Assembly: GCF_014174515.1 (NCBI RefSeq)
Contig: NZ_JACJUG010000007.1
Location: 1-64,000, forward strand
Direction: 5' to 3'
Origin: Mitsuaria sp. WAJ17
Lineage (GTDB): Bacteria; Pseudomonadota; Gammaproteobacteria; Burkholderiales; Burkholderiaceae_C
Length of the DNA: 64,000 bases
Shown here: positions 1-8,988 of the stretch, in pieces
How positions within the stretch are numbered: the stretch's first letter is position 1
How the letters are laid out: every line of letters begins with the position of its first letter
Notes under the pieces: model-generated
What the model was told of the DNA's origin: nothing
Databases searched by the model: none
The model's input: only the letters and a program-made list of their open reading frames with translations
Program-made: the position numbers and the translations under genes

Positions 1-1
1 G

Positions 2-1840
2 AGCGGCCTGCCGGGCTGGCAGGGGCCGCAGGGCCTGGGCGTCGAGGCGTCCTTTGTGCTGGCCTCGCCCGCGCGCGAGCCCTTGCCTGGCAGCGCCGCG
101 CTCGAACAGGCCCTGGCGTGCAGCGACGGCGTCCGCGAGCTGGCCTTGCTGGACGTCGTGGACCCGGCGGGGCAGTGGGCAAGCTGCCTGTTCTTCGTGC
201 CCGCCGAGGGGCTGCCGGCCGCGGCGCTGGAGTCCTCACTGCAGGACGCCTCTGCCGCCCTGGGCCTGGGCCGGCCGCAGCTGCGCGCCCTGCCCGCCCT
301 GCCACGCCGGGAGGGCGCCATCGACCGGGCCACCCTGCTGGGCCTCCTGCAGCAGCCCGTCGAGACGCCGGATCACGTCGCCCCGCGGGATGCGCTGGAG
401 CAGCAGCTGCATGATCTGTGGGCGGCCCTGCTCAAGAGGCCGCAGATCAGCGTGCATGCCAACTATTTCGACCTCGGGGGTCAGTCCTTGCTGGCCTCGG
501 TCCTGCTGTTCCAGATCGAGGAGAAGCTGGGCGCACGCTTGGGGATGGAGCAACTGATGGCCGGCCCCACCATCGCCGAGATGGCCCAGCGCCTGCGCAG
601 CAGCGAGACGGCGCCGGAGCAGGCCGTGCCGGACCTGCCGGCCGAAGCCCATCTGGATGCCGGCATCACCCCTGCCGCGCCCGCCCGCGGCGGCGACCCT
701 CGCGAGATCCTGCTCACCGGCGCCACCGGCTTCTTGGGGGCCCACCTGCTGGCCGAGCTGCTGGCCAGCACCGAGGCCCGCGTGCACTGCCTGGTGCGGG
801 CGCGCGACGCTGAAAGCGGCCACCAGCGCCTGGTCGAGGCCCTTCAGGGTCACGGACTGTGGGATGAGCGCCATGCCCGACGCATCGTGGCCCTGCCCGG
901 CGACCTGGGCGCGCCCCAGCTGGGCCTGACGCCCGAACTGCACGCGCAGATGGCCGAGCAGCTGGACGCGATCTATCACAACGGCGCGCTGGTGAACTTC
1001 GTCTACCCCTACGCCATGCTCAAGCCGGCCAATGTGGACGCCACGGCCGACATCCTGCGCCTGGCCTGTGCCCACCATGCCAAGCCGGTGCACTACATCT
1101 CCACGGTGGGCGTGCTCAACCGCCGCGCCGAGGTGATCCGCGAAGACCTGGACATCCCCTTCCACGCGCTGTTGCAAGGCGGCTACGAGCAGAGCAAGTG
1201 GGTGGCCGAGCAGTTGGTGGCCGAGGCGGGGCGCCGCGGCCTGCCGGTGTGCATCTACCGGCCTTCGCGCATCGTGGGGCATTCCGTCACCGGCCGCATG
1301 AACACGGACGATCTCTTCAGCCGCCTGATCAAGGGCATCGCCGTCTTCGGCAAGGCGCCGCGGGACGTGGGCTTCGACAACATCCTGCCCGTGGACCTCG
1401 CCGCCCGCCTGATCGTGGAGGCTTCCCGGCATCCCGCCGCACCGGGCCATGCGGTGCATGTGCTGAACCCGGACTGGAACTCACTGGACGAGGTGGTGGA
1501 CCTCATCGAGGCCCGGGGCTTCGCGCTGGAACGTCTGCCCTACGAAGACTGGCTGTCACGGCTCGGCGCCCATGTGCGCCAGGACAGCAGCCATCCCCTG
1601 GCCATGCTGATCCCCGTGTTGCACAAGCTGAATCCGGTGGCGGATCCGAGCGTCGGTGCCCGCCTGCCCATCGCCCTGGACCATCTGAAGGCCTGGGCGC
1701 CCCGTGCCCTGGCGGAAGGCCTGCGGCCCGCCGCCCAATGGCTGGACCGTTACTTCGAGCACTTCCAGCGCAGCGGCTTTCTTCCCCCGGCCGGCGGCGT
1801 AACGCCGGCTATTCAATCAGTTACTCAACAAGGTGGGTGA
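2..1840 (+). CDS. NRPS-like carrier-protein / thioester-reductase protein, 3' part only
   Basis: The reading frame is open to the left edge, so the N-terminus lies outside the window. From the left: about 100 residues resembling the C-terminal subdomain of an adenylation domain, then a carrier domain with the phosphopantetheine motif LGGQSL (Ser codon 485-487), then a reductase domain of the extended SDR type with the NADPH loop GATGFLG and the catalytic YEQSK (Tyr-x-x-x-Lys). Such R domains release a carrier-bound acyl or peptidyl chain as an aldehyde or alcohol. The A10 motif of active adenylation domains (GKVDR-like) appears here as GAIDR, so the usual catalytic Lys is Ala. The gene is followed by a LuxR-type regulator, which suggests density-dependent production of a small molecule; the product cannot be predicted. 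Confidence is high for the carrier and reductase domains, moderate for the degenerate adenylation remnant. Confidence 0.88.
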   Translation, partial: SGLPGWQGPQGLGVEASFVLASPAREPLPGSAALEQALACSDGVRELALLDVVDPAGQWASCLFFVPAEGLPAAALESSLQDASAALGLGRPQLRALPALPRREGAIDRATLLGLLQQPVETPDHVAPRDALEQQLHDLWAALLKRPQISVHANYFDLGGQSLLASVLLFQIEEKLGARLGMEQLMAGPTIAEMAQRLRSSETAPEQAVPDLPAEAHLDAGITPAAPARGGDPREILLTGATGFLGAHLLAELLASTEARVHCLVRARDAESGHQRLVEALQGHGLWDERHARRIVALPGDLGAPQLGLTPELHAQMAEQLDAIYHNGALVNFVYPYAMLKPANVDATADILRLACAHHAKPVHYISTVGVLNRRAEVIREDLDIPFHALLQGGYEQSKWVAEQLVAEAGRRGLPVCIYRPSRIVGHSVTGRMNTDDLFSRLIKGIAVFGKAPRDVGFDNILPVDLAARLIVEASRHPAAPGHAVHVLNPDWNSLDEVVDLIEARGFALERLPYEDWLSRLGAHVRQDSSHPLAMLIPVLHKLNPVADPSVGARLPIALDHLKAWAPRALAEGLRPAAQWLDRYFEHFQRSGFLPPAGGVTPAIQSVTQQGG

Positions 1841-1872
1841 AAGTTACCCAAATCCCGGGGGAAATTAGCATC

Positions 1873-1895
1873 GACACTCGTTTACAGACAGTGTC
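1873..1895. promoter_or_regulatory. Possible operator dyad in the reductase-luxR intergenic region
   Basis: Bases 1841-2198 hold no gene and are clearly less GC-rich than the flanks. Inside is a perfect 6-bp inverted repeat, GACACT and AGTGTC, separated by 11 bp. A second imperfect one lies nearer the luxR-type gene (AGAGAGAAC then GTTTTCTCT, around 2036-2060). Neither matches the lux box closely. They are candidate sites for the regulator at 2199 or for its control. This rests only on symmetry and position. Confidence 0.25.
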
Positions 1896-2198
1896 AGTCC
1901 TTACAGGTCCGAGCGTTTGTTCATGGGATATTTTCTCGCCGGGACGTCGCTTATCCTATTCAACACTGAGGCTGCCATTGTTGTCTTCAATGGCTAGCAC
2001 GATTCGAGGCGATGGGCGTAGGTTTCTATCGCCAAAGAGAGAACCGCATAGTTTTCTCTACATTTCGCCGAGACCCACTTCGCCAACCGTGGAGCCCGGG
2101 TCATCGTGTTGACACAGGAAAGCCTTCTGATCACGGCCGTGATGCAGCCTTGCTGCTGACGGGCTGAGGTAGGGAGTTATTTGTTCTAAGAGATAGGT

Positions 2199-2960
2199 AT
2201 GTCTAATATTCACGCCACGACCGGAGAATTGGAAACCCTCTCGAAAATCATCAATGAAATCCGCCCTTCGGCCGATTTCATTGACCAGCTGGACCAATTC
2301 ACCCAGCGTCTGAACGAGGTGATTCCATTCAAGCGCTGCCTGCTGCTCCACGAGCGCGAGGGCAAGGCCCTTTCCAGGGGTTTTGCTTATTACAACGGAG
2401 GACGGGACGAAGGATTTGTCGGGCAATCCAAACTCAGCGGAGCCATCGGCATTGAGGCCTACAGTGCGCGGTTTGCCAAGTTCAACCAGATCGATCACGC
2501 CTTTCAGTGGGCCAGCCGTGACCACCTGGACCTGGGCGTGCCCGAGGGCACGAATGAGCTCCTGACGCGCATGCAGGGCCGCTCGGGCCTCGCCGCCAGC
2601 GTGCGCTCGGCCATCTCGGGCACCGATGACGTCCACACCTTCTGGCAGTTCGAATGCGACGAGGTCGGCGTGCAGCACCCGCTGCTGCTGAGCTTCGTGG
2701 CCTTCTACCTGCACTCCACCTTCACCCTGCATGCGGTGGACCACCAGGTGAAGGACGACTTCTTCGGCATCAACCTGACCAACAAGGAACGCGACGTCCT
2801 GCGTTGGGTGGTGGAAGGGAAAACGTCCTGGGAAATCGGCCGCATCCTCTACACCTCGGAGCGGACGGTGAAATTCCACCTGAAAAACGTTTACGCGAAA
2901 CTCAATGTCTCGAATCGAGCCCAGGCCGTGGCCGTGGTCAATCGGCTGAGACTCATTTGA
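2199..2960 (+). CDS. LuxR-family transcriptional regulator (probable LuxR solo)
   Basis: The protein has 253 residues, the usual length for a quorum-sensing LuxR protein. The last 65 residues form a typical GerE/LuxR helix-turn-helix: LTNKERDVLRWVVEGKTSWE opens it, then the recognition helix SERTVKFHLKNVYAKL. The first 180 residues fit an autoinducer-binding domain in size, but the conserved Trp/Tyr/Asp-Pro pocket pattern of acyl-homoserine-lactone binders is not evident, so the ligand is uncertain. No luxI-type synthase is in the window. The nearest partner is the carrier-reductase gene upstream on the same strand. The ribosome site (AAGAG) is weak. It may bind a non-AHL signal or the product of the neighbouring biosynthetic gene. 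Confidence 0.85.
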   Translation: MSNIHATTGELETLSKIINEIRPSADFIDQLDQFTQRLNEVIPFKRCLLLHEREGKALSRGFAYYNGGRDEGFVGQSKLSGAIGIEAYSARFAKFNQIDHAFQWASRDHLDLGVPEGTNELLTRMQGRSGLAASVRSAISGTDDVHTFWQFECDEVGVQHPLLLSFVAFYLHSTFTLHAVDHQVKDDFFGINLTNKERDVLRWVVEGKTSWEIGRILYTSERTVKFHLKNVYAKLNVSNRAQAVAVVNRLRLI

Positions 2961-3548
2961 TTCAAGGGCGCATGCGCTACGCTGCGCCCCCATGAGCACG
3001 CCTTGCTGCGGCGCCAAGGGTCGCCTCATCTCAGCCCACCAGGCAGTCGATGCGCGCGTGACCCAGCGCCTGCCGGTGCTGGCGCTCAATGAAACCGAGC
3101 CACCCCAAGTTTCTTGATCTCCTTGGGGGCCTGGCTCGCCATGGCAGGTCCGGGGCACTCATGACTTGCGCCGGGTGGTCAGCGTGGTGGCCGCCCTTGT
3201 CGCGCGACGGCCGGTGCTGAGGCAGGACGCGGTCCCCGTCGAATGGCTGATCCTGGGCTTGCCCCGGTGGCCCCTCTGTGCCTGGCCTTCCTCACCGCCC
3301 CGGGCCGAGTGCGTGCGCCGCTTTTATGACGACACCGCTGCGGTACTCGCCACCTTCGACGACGGCGCGGGCCTCGGTGCTGCGCCGGACATCGACCGCC
3401 AGTACCCTCTCCCTGCTAGCGCCGACGCGGACTGAACGGGCGGCCACATCGCATTGGAGCGCTGCCTTCACATGCTTTGCACTTTTTCTTGGAGGACAGC
3501 GGCACCGACCCTCGCAAGAATGAAAAGCGCATAACAAGAAGGCACTCC
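2961..3548. other. Intergenic stretch without a convincing gene
   Basis: About 590 bp between the luxR-type and cysB-like genes. Two short plus-strand open frames exist, 2992-3117 (41 codons, rich in Cys at its start) and 3166-3435 (TTG start, 89 codons). Neither resembles a family I know and neither has a strong ribosome site. The stretch looks like worn coding DNA. The cysB-like promoter should lie in the last 150 bp. Confidence 0.4.
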
Positions 3549-4496
3549 ATGAATTTCCAGCAGCTCCGATCCGTCCGCGAAGCCCAGCGCCGCGGCTTCA
3601 ATCTCACCGAGGTGGCCGCCGCCCTGCACACCTCCCAGCCGGGCGTCAGCCGCCAGATCCGGGAGCTGGAGGACGAGCTGGGCATCGAGATCTTCATGCG
3701 CGCCGGCAAGCGCCTCACCGGCCTCACCGACCCGGGCCGCAATGTGCTGCCCATCGTCGAGCGCCTGCTGCAGGAGGCCGAGAACCTGCGCCGTGCCGGG
3801 GACGACTTCGCCCGCGCCGGCCGCGGCGTGCTGCGCATCGCCGCCACGCACAGCCAGGCGCGCTATGCCTTGCCTCCCGTGGTGAGGGACTTCCGCGTCA
3901 GCCATCCCGAGGTCGAGCTGACCCTGCAGCAGGGATCGCCGCAGCAGGTTGCCCGGCTGCTGCTGGATGGCGAGGCCGACATCGGCATCGCCACCGAGGC
4001 GCTGGCCCAGTACGAGGAGCTGGTCGCCCTGCCCTGCTACCGCTGGACCCACACCGTGGTCACGCCGCTCAACCATCCGCTGGCCGAGGCCCAGCGCCGC
4101 GGCGAGACGCTCACGCTGCAGCGCCTGGCCGACTACCCCATCGTGACCTACGAGACCGGCTACACCGGCCGCTCCCACATCGACCAGGCCTTCAAGGCTG
4201 CGGGCCTGGCCCCGCACGTGGTGCTGGCCGCCATGGACGCCGACGTGATCAAGACCTATGTGGAGCTGGGCCTGGGCGTGGGCATCGTCGCGGCCATCGC
4301 CTATGACGACGAGCGCGACCGCCACCTGGCCGCCCACGACGCCCGCCTTCTCTTCGCCGACAACATGACCCGCCTGGCCCTGCGGCGCGACGCCTACCTG
4401 CGCGACTACGCCTACGCCTTCATCAAGACCTTCGCGCCGCCCTGGACCCGCGAGGCCGTGCAGGGCGTCCGCGAGGGTCAGGTCTTGCCCGCCTGA
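3549..4496 (+). CDS. cysB: CysB/Cbl-type LysR transcriptional regulator
   Basis: The protein has 315 residues. The N-terminal winged helix carries the CysB signature: MNFQQLRSVREA, then GFNLTEVAAAL, TSQPGVSRQIRELE and FMRAGKRLTGLT. The rest is a periplasmic-binding-protein-like effector domain. CysB proteins activate sulfate and sulfonate assimilation genes and sense O-acetylserine, N-acetylserine or sulfur-starvation signals. The start at 3549 is chosen because AAGAAGG precedes it and the family motif begins there; a frame extending further upstream would add an unrelated tail. No sulfur genes are adjacent, so cysB versus cbl or another member cannot be settled here. Confidence 0.9.
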   Translation: MNFQQLRSVREAQRRGFNLTEVAAALHTSQPGVSRQIRELEDELGIEIFMRAGKRLTGLTDPGRNVLPIVERLLQEAENLRRAGDDFARAGRGVLRIAATHSQARYALPPVVRDFRVSHPEVELTLQQGSPQQVARLLLDGEADIGIATEALAQYEELVALPCYRWTHTVVTPLNHPLAEAQRRGETLTLQRLADYPIVTYETGYTGRSHIDQAFKAAGLAPHVVLAAMDADVIKTYVELGLGVGIVAAIAYDDERDRHLAAHDARLLFADNMTRLALRRDAYLRDYAYAFIKTFAPPWTREAVQGVREGQVLPA

Positions 4497-4582
4497 GCGG
4501 CCGCAGCCTTCGGCGCGCCACGCATGAGCTGCTGCGCTTTGCTTCCTTCCGTCCTTGCGCGGCGCTGCCTAAGCTGGAGCCC

Positions 4583-5016
4583 ATGTCCTGCCGTGATTCC
4601 CGGGCCCATCGGCCCGCGCCCCCCCGCCTGCTCATCATTCCCGGCCTGCACGACAGCGGCCCCGCCACCTGGCCGACCATGCCGACACGCCCATCCGCCA
4701 GGTGCTCTTCGTGGCCCCGGCCGAGCCGGACAAGTTCGGCCTGGCCGAGGCCCTGCCCCACCACCGCCTGGCCGTGCCCAGCAGCCTCGTCGCCAGCCAG
4801 ACCGACCCGTGGATGAGCGCCGCCAGCGCGCTGCGCTGGGCCAGCCGCTGGGGCGCCAGCTACAGCAACCTGGGCGCGGTGGGACACATCAACACCGAGT
4901 CCGGCTTCGGCCCCTTCCCGCTCGCCCGGCGCTGGGTGGAGGCGGCACGGGCCCGTGCCGCCCGCGAGCAGCGGCCGGCGCATGCGACGATCCAGGAGTG
5001 GCGCTTCGCCGTCTGA
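4583..5016 (+). pseudogene. RBBP9/YdeN-type serine hydrolase, internally deleted and frameshifted
   Basis: The first frame (from 4583) encodes the family opening LLIIPGLHDSGPATW. The family's C-terminal half continues in another frame, from about 4675: DHADTPIRQVLFVAPAEP, then LVASQTDPWMS and the terminal GHINTESGFGPFP. The middle third, which should carry the nucleophile motif GHSxG, is missing, and the two halves join out of frame near 4665-4680. Intact members are about 190 residues and hydrolyse small esters. This copy cannot make an active enzyme. The clean ends suggest one deletion rather than gradual decay. Confidence 0.8.
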
Positions 5017-5053
5017 GCGCCCGGACGAAGCACGCAGGGCCAAGCGCGCCGGC

Positions 5054-6118
5054 CTAGGCCGCGTACGCCCAGCAGGCCTCGGCGGGCAGGTCCACCCAGT
5101 AGTCGCGGCCGGCCTCGCGAGGCTGCTGGCCGAAGGCACGCAGGCGCAGGCCGCTGCTCTCGAGCAGGTACTCCCAGCGGTCGCCCAGGTACATGGACGT
5201 GATCATGCGAGCCTGCATGCGGTTGGGTCCCGGATCGTCAGCCACGCCCACGCGCTCCAGGCGGATGACGACCTGAGCCCTGTCGCCCACGCGCAGGGGG
5301 CTGCGGCTGCGGGCCAGCAGCGAGCCGGCCGGCCCCTGCAGGCGGACCTCGTCGGCACCGACCTGGTCCACGGTGGCCTCGAAGCGGTTGTTGCTGCCCA
5401 TGAACTCGGCCGTGTAGAGCGTCTGCGGCGCGCCGTAGAGCTCCTGCGGCGAGCCCTCCTGCTCGATGCGGCCGTTGCGCAGCAGCAGGATGCGGTCGCT
5501 CATGGCCATGGCCTCGGTCTGGTCGTGGGTCACGCACAGCGCGGAAAGGTTGAGCCGCACGATCAGCGCGCGCAGCCAGGCCCGGGCTTCCTCGCGCAGC
5601 TTGGCATCGAGGTTGGACAAGGGCTCATCCAGCAGGATCACCGGCGGGTTGTAGACCAGGGCCCGCGCGATGGCCACGCGCTGCTGCTGGCCTCCGGAGA
5701 GCTGGAAGGGATAGCGCTCGCCCAGATGGCCCAGGCCGAGGTTGTCCAGTGCGGCCTGCACGCGCTCCTTCACCTCGGCCGCGGGCACCTTGCGCAGCAC
5801 TAGGCCGTAGCCCACGTTCTGCGCCACGGTGCGGTGCGGCCATAGGGCGTAGGACTGGAAGACCAGGCCCAGCGAGCGGCGCTCGGCCGGCTGGTCGATG
5901 CCGCGGGCGGCGTCGTAGAGCGCCTCGCCGTCGAGCAGGATGTTGCCCTGGGAGGGGTGCTCCAAGCCCGCCACGGCGCGCAGCAGCGTGGTCTTGCCGC
6001 TGCCCGAGGCGCCCAGCAGCGAGACCACCTCGCCGGCCTTGAGCTTGAAGGAGACGCCCTGCAGCACAGGCACTTGCCCGTAGCCCAGGTGGATGTCGTT
6101 GACGACGAGCTTAGTCAT
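5054..6118 (-). CDS. ABC importer ATPase (FbpC/PotA-like class)
   Basis: The protein has 354 residues. Walker A is GASGSGKT (residues 36-43), the signature is LSGGQQQRVAIARAL, Walker B ends ILLDEPLSNLD and the switch region is CVTHDQTEAM. The C-terminal 110 residues resemble a TOBE regulatory domain. It is the last gene of a seven-gene operon and overlaps the permease gene by 8 bp, so translation is probably coupled. It powers the importer formed with the fused permease at 6111 and the binding protein at 7871. Members of this class move ferric iron, phosphonates, thiamine or polyamines; the substrate here is open. Confidence 0.92.
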   Translation of the reverse strand: MTKLVVNDIHLGYGQVPVLQGVSFKLKAGEVVSLLGASGSGKTTLLRAVAGLEHPSQGNILLDGEALYDAARGIDQPAERRSLGLVFQSYALWPHRTVAQNVGYGLVLRKVPAAEVKERVQAALDNLGLGHLGERYPFQLSGGQQQRVAIARALVYNPPVILLDEPLSNLDAKLREEARAWLRALIVRLNLSALCVTHDQTEAMAMSDRILLLRNGRIEQEGSPQELYGAPQTLYTAEFMGSNNRFEATVDQVGADEVRLQGPAGSLLARSRSPLRVGDRAQVVIRLERVGVADDPGPNRMQARMITSMYLGDRWEYLLESSGLRLRAFGQQPREAGRDYWVDLPAEACWAYAA

Positions 6119-7847
6119 GGAGCTTCACCCCGAAACGCAGTGCCACAGCCAGACCCAGGCTGACCATGACGATGTTGATGACAGACAGTGCGGCGACCAG
6201 GTCCGTGGCGCCCGAGGCCCACATGGACACCAGCAGGGCACCGATGACCTCGGTGCCCGGCGAGAGCAGGTAGACGCCGGTCGAGTACTCGCGCTCGAAG
6301 ATCAGGAAGACCAGCAGCCAGCTCGACAGCAGGCCAAAGCGCACCAGGGGCAGGGTCACGTGGCGGCTGACCTGAGAGGGCGTGGCGCCCACGGTGCGGG
6401 CCGCCTCTTCCAGGTCCGGGCCCACTTGCAGCAAGGCGCTCTGCACCACGCGCTGACCGTAGGCCAGCCAGATCACGGTGTAGGCGATCCAGATGGCGAA
6501 CATGGAGTTGCGCCATTCCTTGAGGCCCGGCACGAAGAGGAAGACCCACAGAAAGGCCAGGCCCGCCAGCAGGCCCGGCACGGCGCGCGGCACCAGCACC
6601 AGGTAGTCCATCAGCTTGGTGGCCAGGTCATTGCGGCGGTGGCCGGCAAAGGAGATGGCCGTGTAGCAGGCCACCGCCAGCGCGCCGCCGATTACGCCCA
6701 TGCCTAGGGTGTTGAGGATGGCGCGCACCAGATTGTCCTGCTCGAAGACATCCACGTAATGCTGCAACGTGAAGGCCTCGACCAGCGAGATGCCCTCGCC
6801 CCACTGCGACACGAAGGAGCGCAGCACCACGCCCGACACCGGCACGAGGACCGTGAGGAACAGCCACAGCCCGACGATGCCGATCGCCAGCCAGCGCCAG
6901 CCGCCCAGGCGCAGCGGCACCTGGCGGCCGCCCTTGCCCTTGATGGACACATACTTGCTGGCGCTGCGCAGCAGGCGGCGCTGCAGCAGCACCAGGGGGA
7001 AGGTGACGAGCACGATCAGCACCGCGACCACGGCCATCAGGTGGTAGGACGGCGAGCCCAGCTTGCTGGCCAGCTTGTACATATAGGTCGTCAGCACCAG
7101 GTAGCCGTTGGGATCGCCCAGCACCAGGGGCAGGCCGAAGACCTCGAAGCCCAGGAAGAAGACCAGCACCCCGGCAAAGAGGATGGAGGGCATCACCATG
7201 GGCAGGCTCACGTCGCGAGCCACCCGCAGCGGCGAGGCGCCCGCCACGCGGGCGGCCTCCTCCACGTCACTGCCCAGGTTGCGCAGGGCCGCCGAGGCGT
7301 AGAGGTAGACGTGCGGCACATGGGTGAGCCCTGCGATGACCGCGATGCCGCCGATGGAGTACACGTCCCACCATTCCGGCCCGATGGCCTGGCGCCACCA
7401 CAGGGTGTAGATGCCGCTTGGCCCGGCCGAGACCACATAGCCCAGGGCCAGCACCACGGCCGAGACGAAGATGGGCGTCAGCAGCAGGGGCTCGATCCAG
7501 CGCCGGCCCGGCAGATCGGTGCGCACCATCAGGAAGGCCAGCAGCGCCCCCAGGGGCACGGCGATGCCCACCATGCCGCTGGCGATCAGCAGCGAGTTGC
7601 GCAGCGCGTACCAGAAGTCCGGATCGTCGAAGACGAAGCGGTAGGCATCTAGCGACACCTCATGCCGGGGCATGAAGAAGGGCGCGGACAGCAGGCTCTG
7701 GTAGCCGATCATGGCCAGCGGCAGCAGCACCACCAGCGCGGTGACGCCGATCACCAGTGCACGGACGACAGCCGGCAGCCCGGGAAGCCCCGGCAGGCCT
7801 GGCGATCGGCCGCGCTGGCGCGGCAGGGATGGGGTCATGGACGTCAT
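6111..7847 (-). CDS. ABC importer permease, fused two-domain (FbpB-like)
   Basis: The protein has 578 residues, about twice a single permease subunit. Two transmembrane halves each carry the BPD_transp EAA-type loop (EEAARVAGASPLRVARDV in the first, EEAARTVGATPSQVSRHVTL in the second), the contact site for the ATPase. The N-terminus has a low-complexity Pro/Gly/Leu stretch before the first membrane helix. It forms the whole membrane channel of the importer, as in iron(III) and aminoethylphosphonate systems. It lies 23 bp downstream of the binding-protein gene. Confidence 0.92.
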   Translation of the reverse strand: MTSMTPSLPRQRGRSPGLPGLPGLPAVVRALVIGVTALVVLLPLAMIGYQSLLSAPFFMPRHEVSLDAYRFVFDDPDFWYALRNSLLIASGMVGIAVPLGALLAFLMVRTDLPGRRWIEPLLLTPIFVSAVVLALGYVVSAGPSGIYTLWWRQAIGPEWWDVYSIGGIAVIAGLTHVPHVYLYASAALRNLGSDVEEAARVAGASPLRVARDVSLPMVMPSILFAGVLVFFLGFEVFGLPLVLGDPNGYLVLTTYMYKLASKLGSPSYHLMAVVAVLIVLVTFPLVLLQRRLLRSASKYVSIKGKGGRQVPLRLGGWRWLAIGIVGLWLFLTVLVPVSGVVLRSFVSQWGEGISLVEAFTLQHYVDVFEQDNLVRAILNTLGMGVIGGALAVACYTAISFAGHRRNDLATKLMDYLVLVPRAVPGLLAGLAFLWVFLFVPGLKEWRNSMFAIWIAYTVIWLAYGQRVVQSALLQVGPDLEEAARTVGATPSQVSRHVTLPLVRFGLLSSWLLVFLIFEREYSTGVYLLSPGTEVIGALLVSMWASGATDLVAALSVINIVMVSLGLAVALRFGVKLHD

Positions 7848-7870
7848 GGTCGCTCCCGCGGGTCAGGTCT

Positions 7871-8965
7871 TCACTTGCGCGCCACGTAGGAGCGCCAGGT
7901 CTTGATGAAATCCAGGCGCTTGCCCTGCTCCAGGTAGGTCAGCAGGTTCTGGTCGATGGCGATGGGGCGCAGGGTCAGACCCAGTTCCTTCTGCAGGGCC
8001 TGGGCCGTCATCTCGCCTTCCACGTCGGAGCGGATCGAGTAGAGCTCGGAGGCCGTGGCCAGCGTGGTCTGGCCGCGCCGCGAGAGCAGATAGTCCAGCC
8101 ACAGCTTTGCCGCGTTGGGGTTCTTCGCGCCCTTGGCGATGAAAGCCACGCGGCTCATCACCAGGGTGTGGTCCTTCAGCAGCACGTAGCCGATGTTGCT
8201 GTCCTTCTTGCCGCGGGCGTGGGCATAGGAGGTGATCATGTTGTAGCCCAGCAGCTGCTCGCCCGAGGAGATGCGTTCCATCATCGTGCTGCTGGAGGAC
8301 TGCAGCTTCACGCCGGCCCCCGCCATGGCCTTGACCACGTCCCAGGTCAGCGTGGGGTTCACATGCACGTCCGCCGTCAGGTAGAGGAAGCCCACGCCGG
8401 CCTTCTCGATGTCGTAGGTCGTGACCTTGCCCTGCAGGCGCGGGTCGGCCAGCAGCTTGACGAGATCGGCATGGGTCTTGGGCAGATCCGCTGCGGGCAG
8501 CAGGCGTTTGTTGTAGACCAGCCCCAGGGGCTCGAAGGTCGTGCCGTAGGCCGTCTTCTGGTAGACGGCCCAGGCCGGCAGCGCCCGCGACTCGACCGAC
8601 TCATACGGCTGCGCATAGCCCTCAGCCACCAGCTTGACGGCCTGGTCCATGGCCGAGTTCCAGACCACGTCGGCGCTGGTCGTTCCCGCGGCGGTCTCGC
8701 TGATGAAGCGGTTGAACAGCTCCACGCTGTTCATGTCCATGTACTCGACCTTGACGCCGGGGTAGAGGCTCTCGAACTCCTTGACCAGCGGCTTGCCGGC
8801 CGCGGCGTCGGTGGGCGTGTAGATGGTGACCTTGCCCTCCTTCTTCGCCGCGTCGATGAGGGACTGGTAGCTTGCCGGATAGCCGGCCGGCACCTGGGCC
8901 AGGGCAGCGCAGGACAGGGCCGTGGCGGCCAGCGCCAGGCAGGTGCGTCGGGTGATTTGATGCAT
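7871..8965 (-). CDS. Periplasmic substrate-binding protein of the ABC importer
   Basis: The protein has 364 residues with a clear Sec signal peptide (MHQITRRTCLALAATALSCA, then ALA-Q). The mature part is a type II periplasmic-binding fold of the extracellular solute-binding family 1 / AfuA type, opening with YQSLIDAAKKEGKVTIYTPT. The adjacent tyrosine pair that binds iron in FbpA is not evident, so ferric iron is not a safe substrate call. Its neighbours (porin, Bug receptor, TctDE) hint at an organic anion. A ribosome site (GGAGT) precedes the start. Confidence 0.88.
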   Translation of the reverse strand: MHQITRRTCLALAATALSCAALAQVPAGYPASYQSLIDAAKKEGKVTIYTPTDAAAGKPLVKEFESLYPGVKVEYMDMNSVELFNRFISETAAGTTSADVVWNSAMDQAVKLVAEGYAQPYESVESRALPAWAVYQKTAYGTTFEPLGLVYNKRLLPAADLPKTHADLVKLLADPRLQGKVTTYDIEKAGVGFLYLTADVHVNPTLTWDVVKAMAGAGVKLQSSSSTMMERISSGEQLLGYNMITSYAHARGKKDSNIGYVLLKDHTLVMSRVAFIAKGAKNPNAAKLWLDYLLSRRGQTTLATASELYSIRSDVEGEMTAQALQKELGLTLRPIAIDQNLLTYLEQGKRLDFIKTWRSYVARK

Positions 8966-8988
8966 GGATGACTCCTGGAATGGCGGCT

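Noticed and set aside
7871-8965. Naming the importer a ferric iron system (FbpABC)
   Set aside because: The adjacent iron-binding tyrosines of FbpA are not evident and the operon context points to organic anions.
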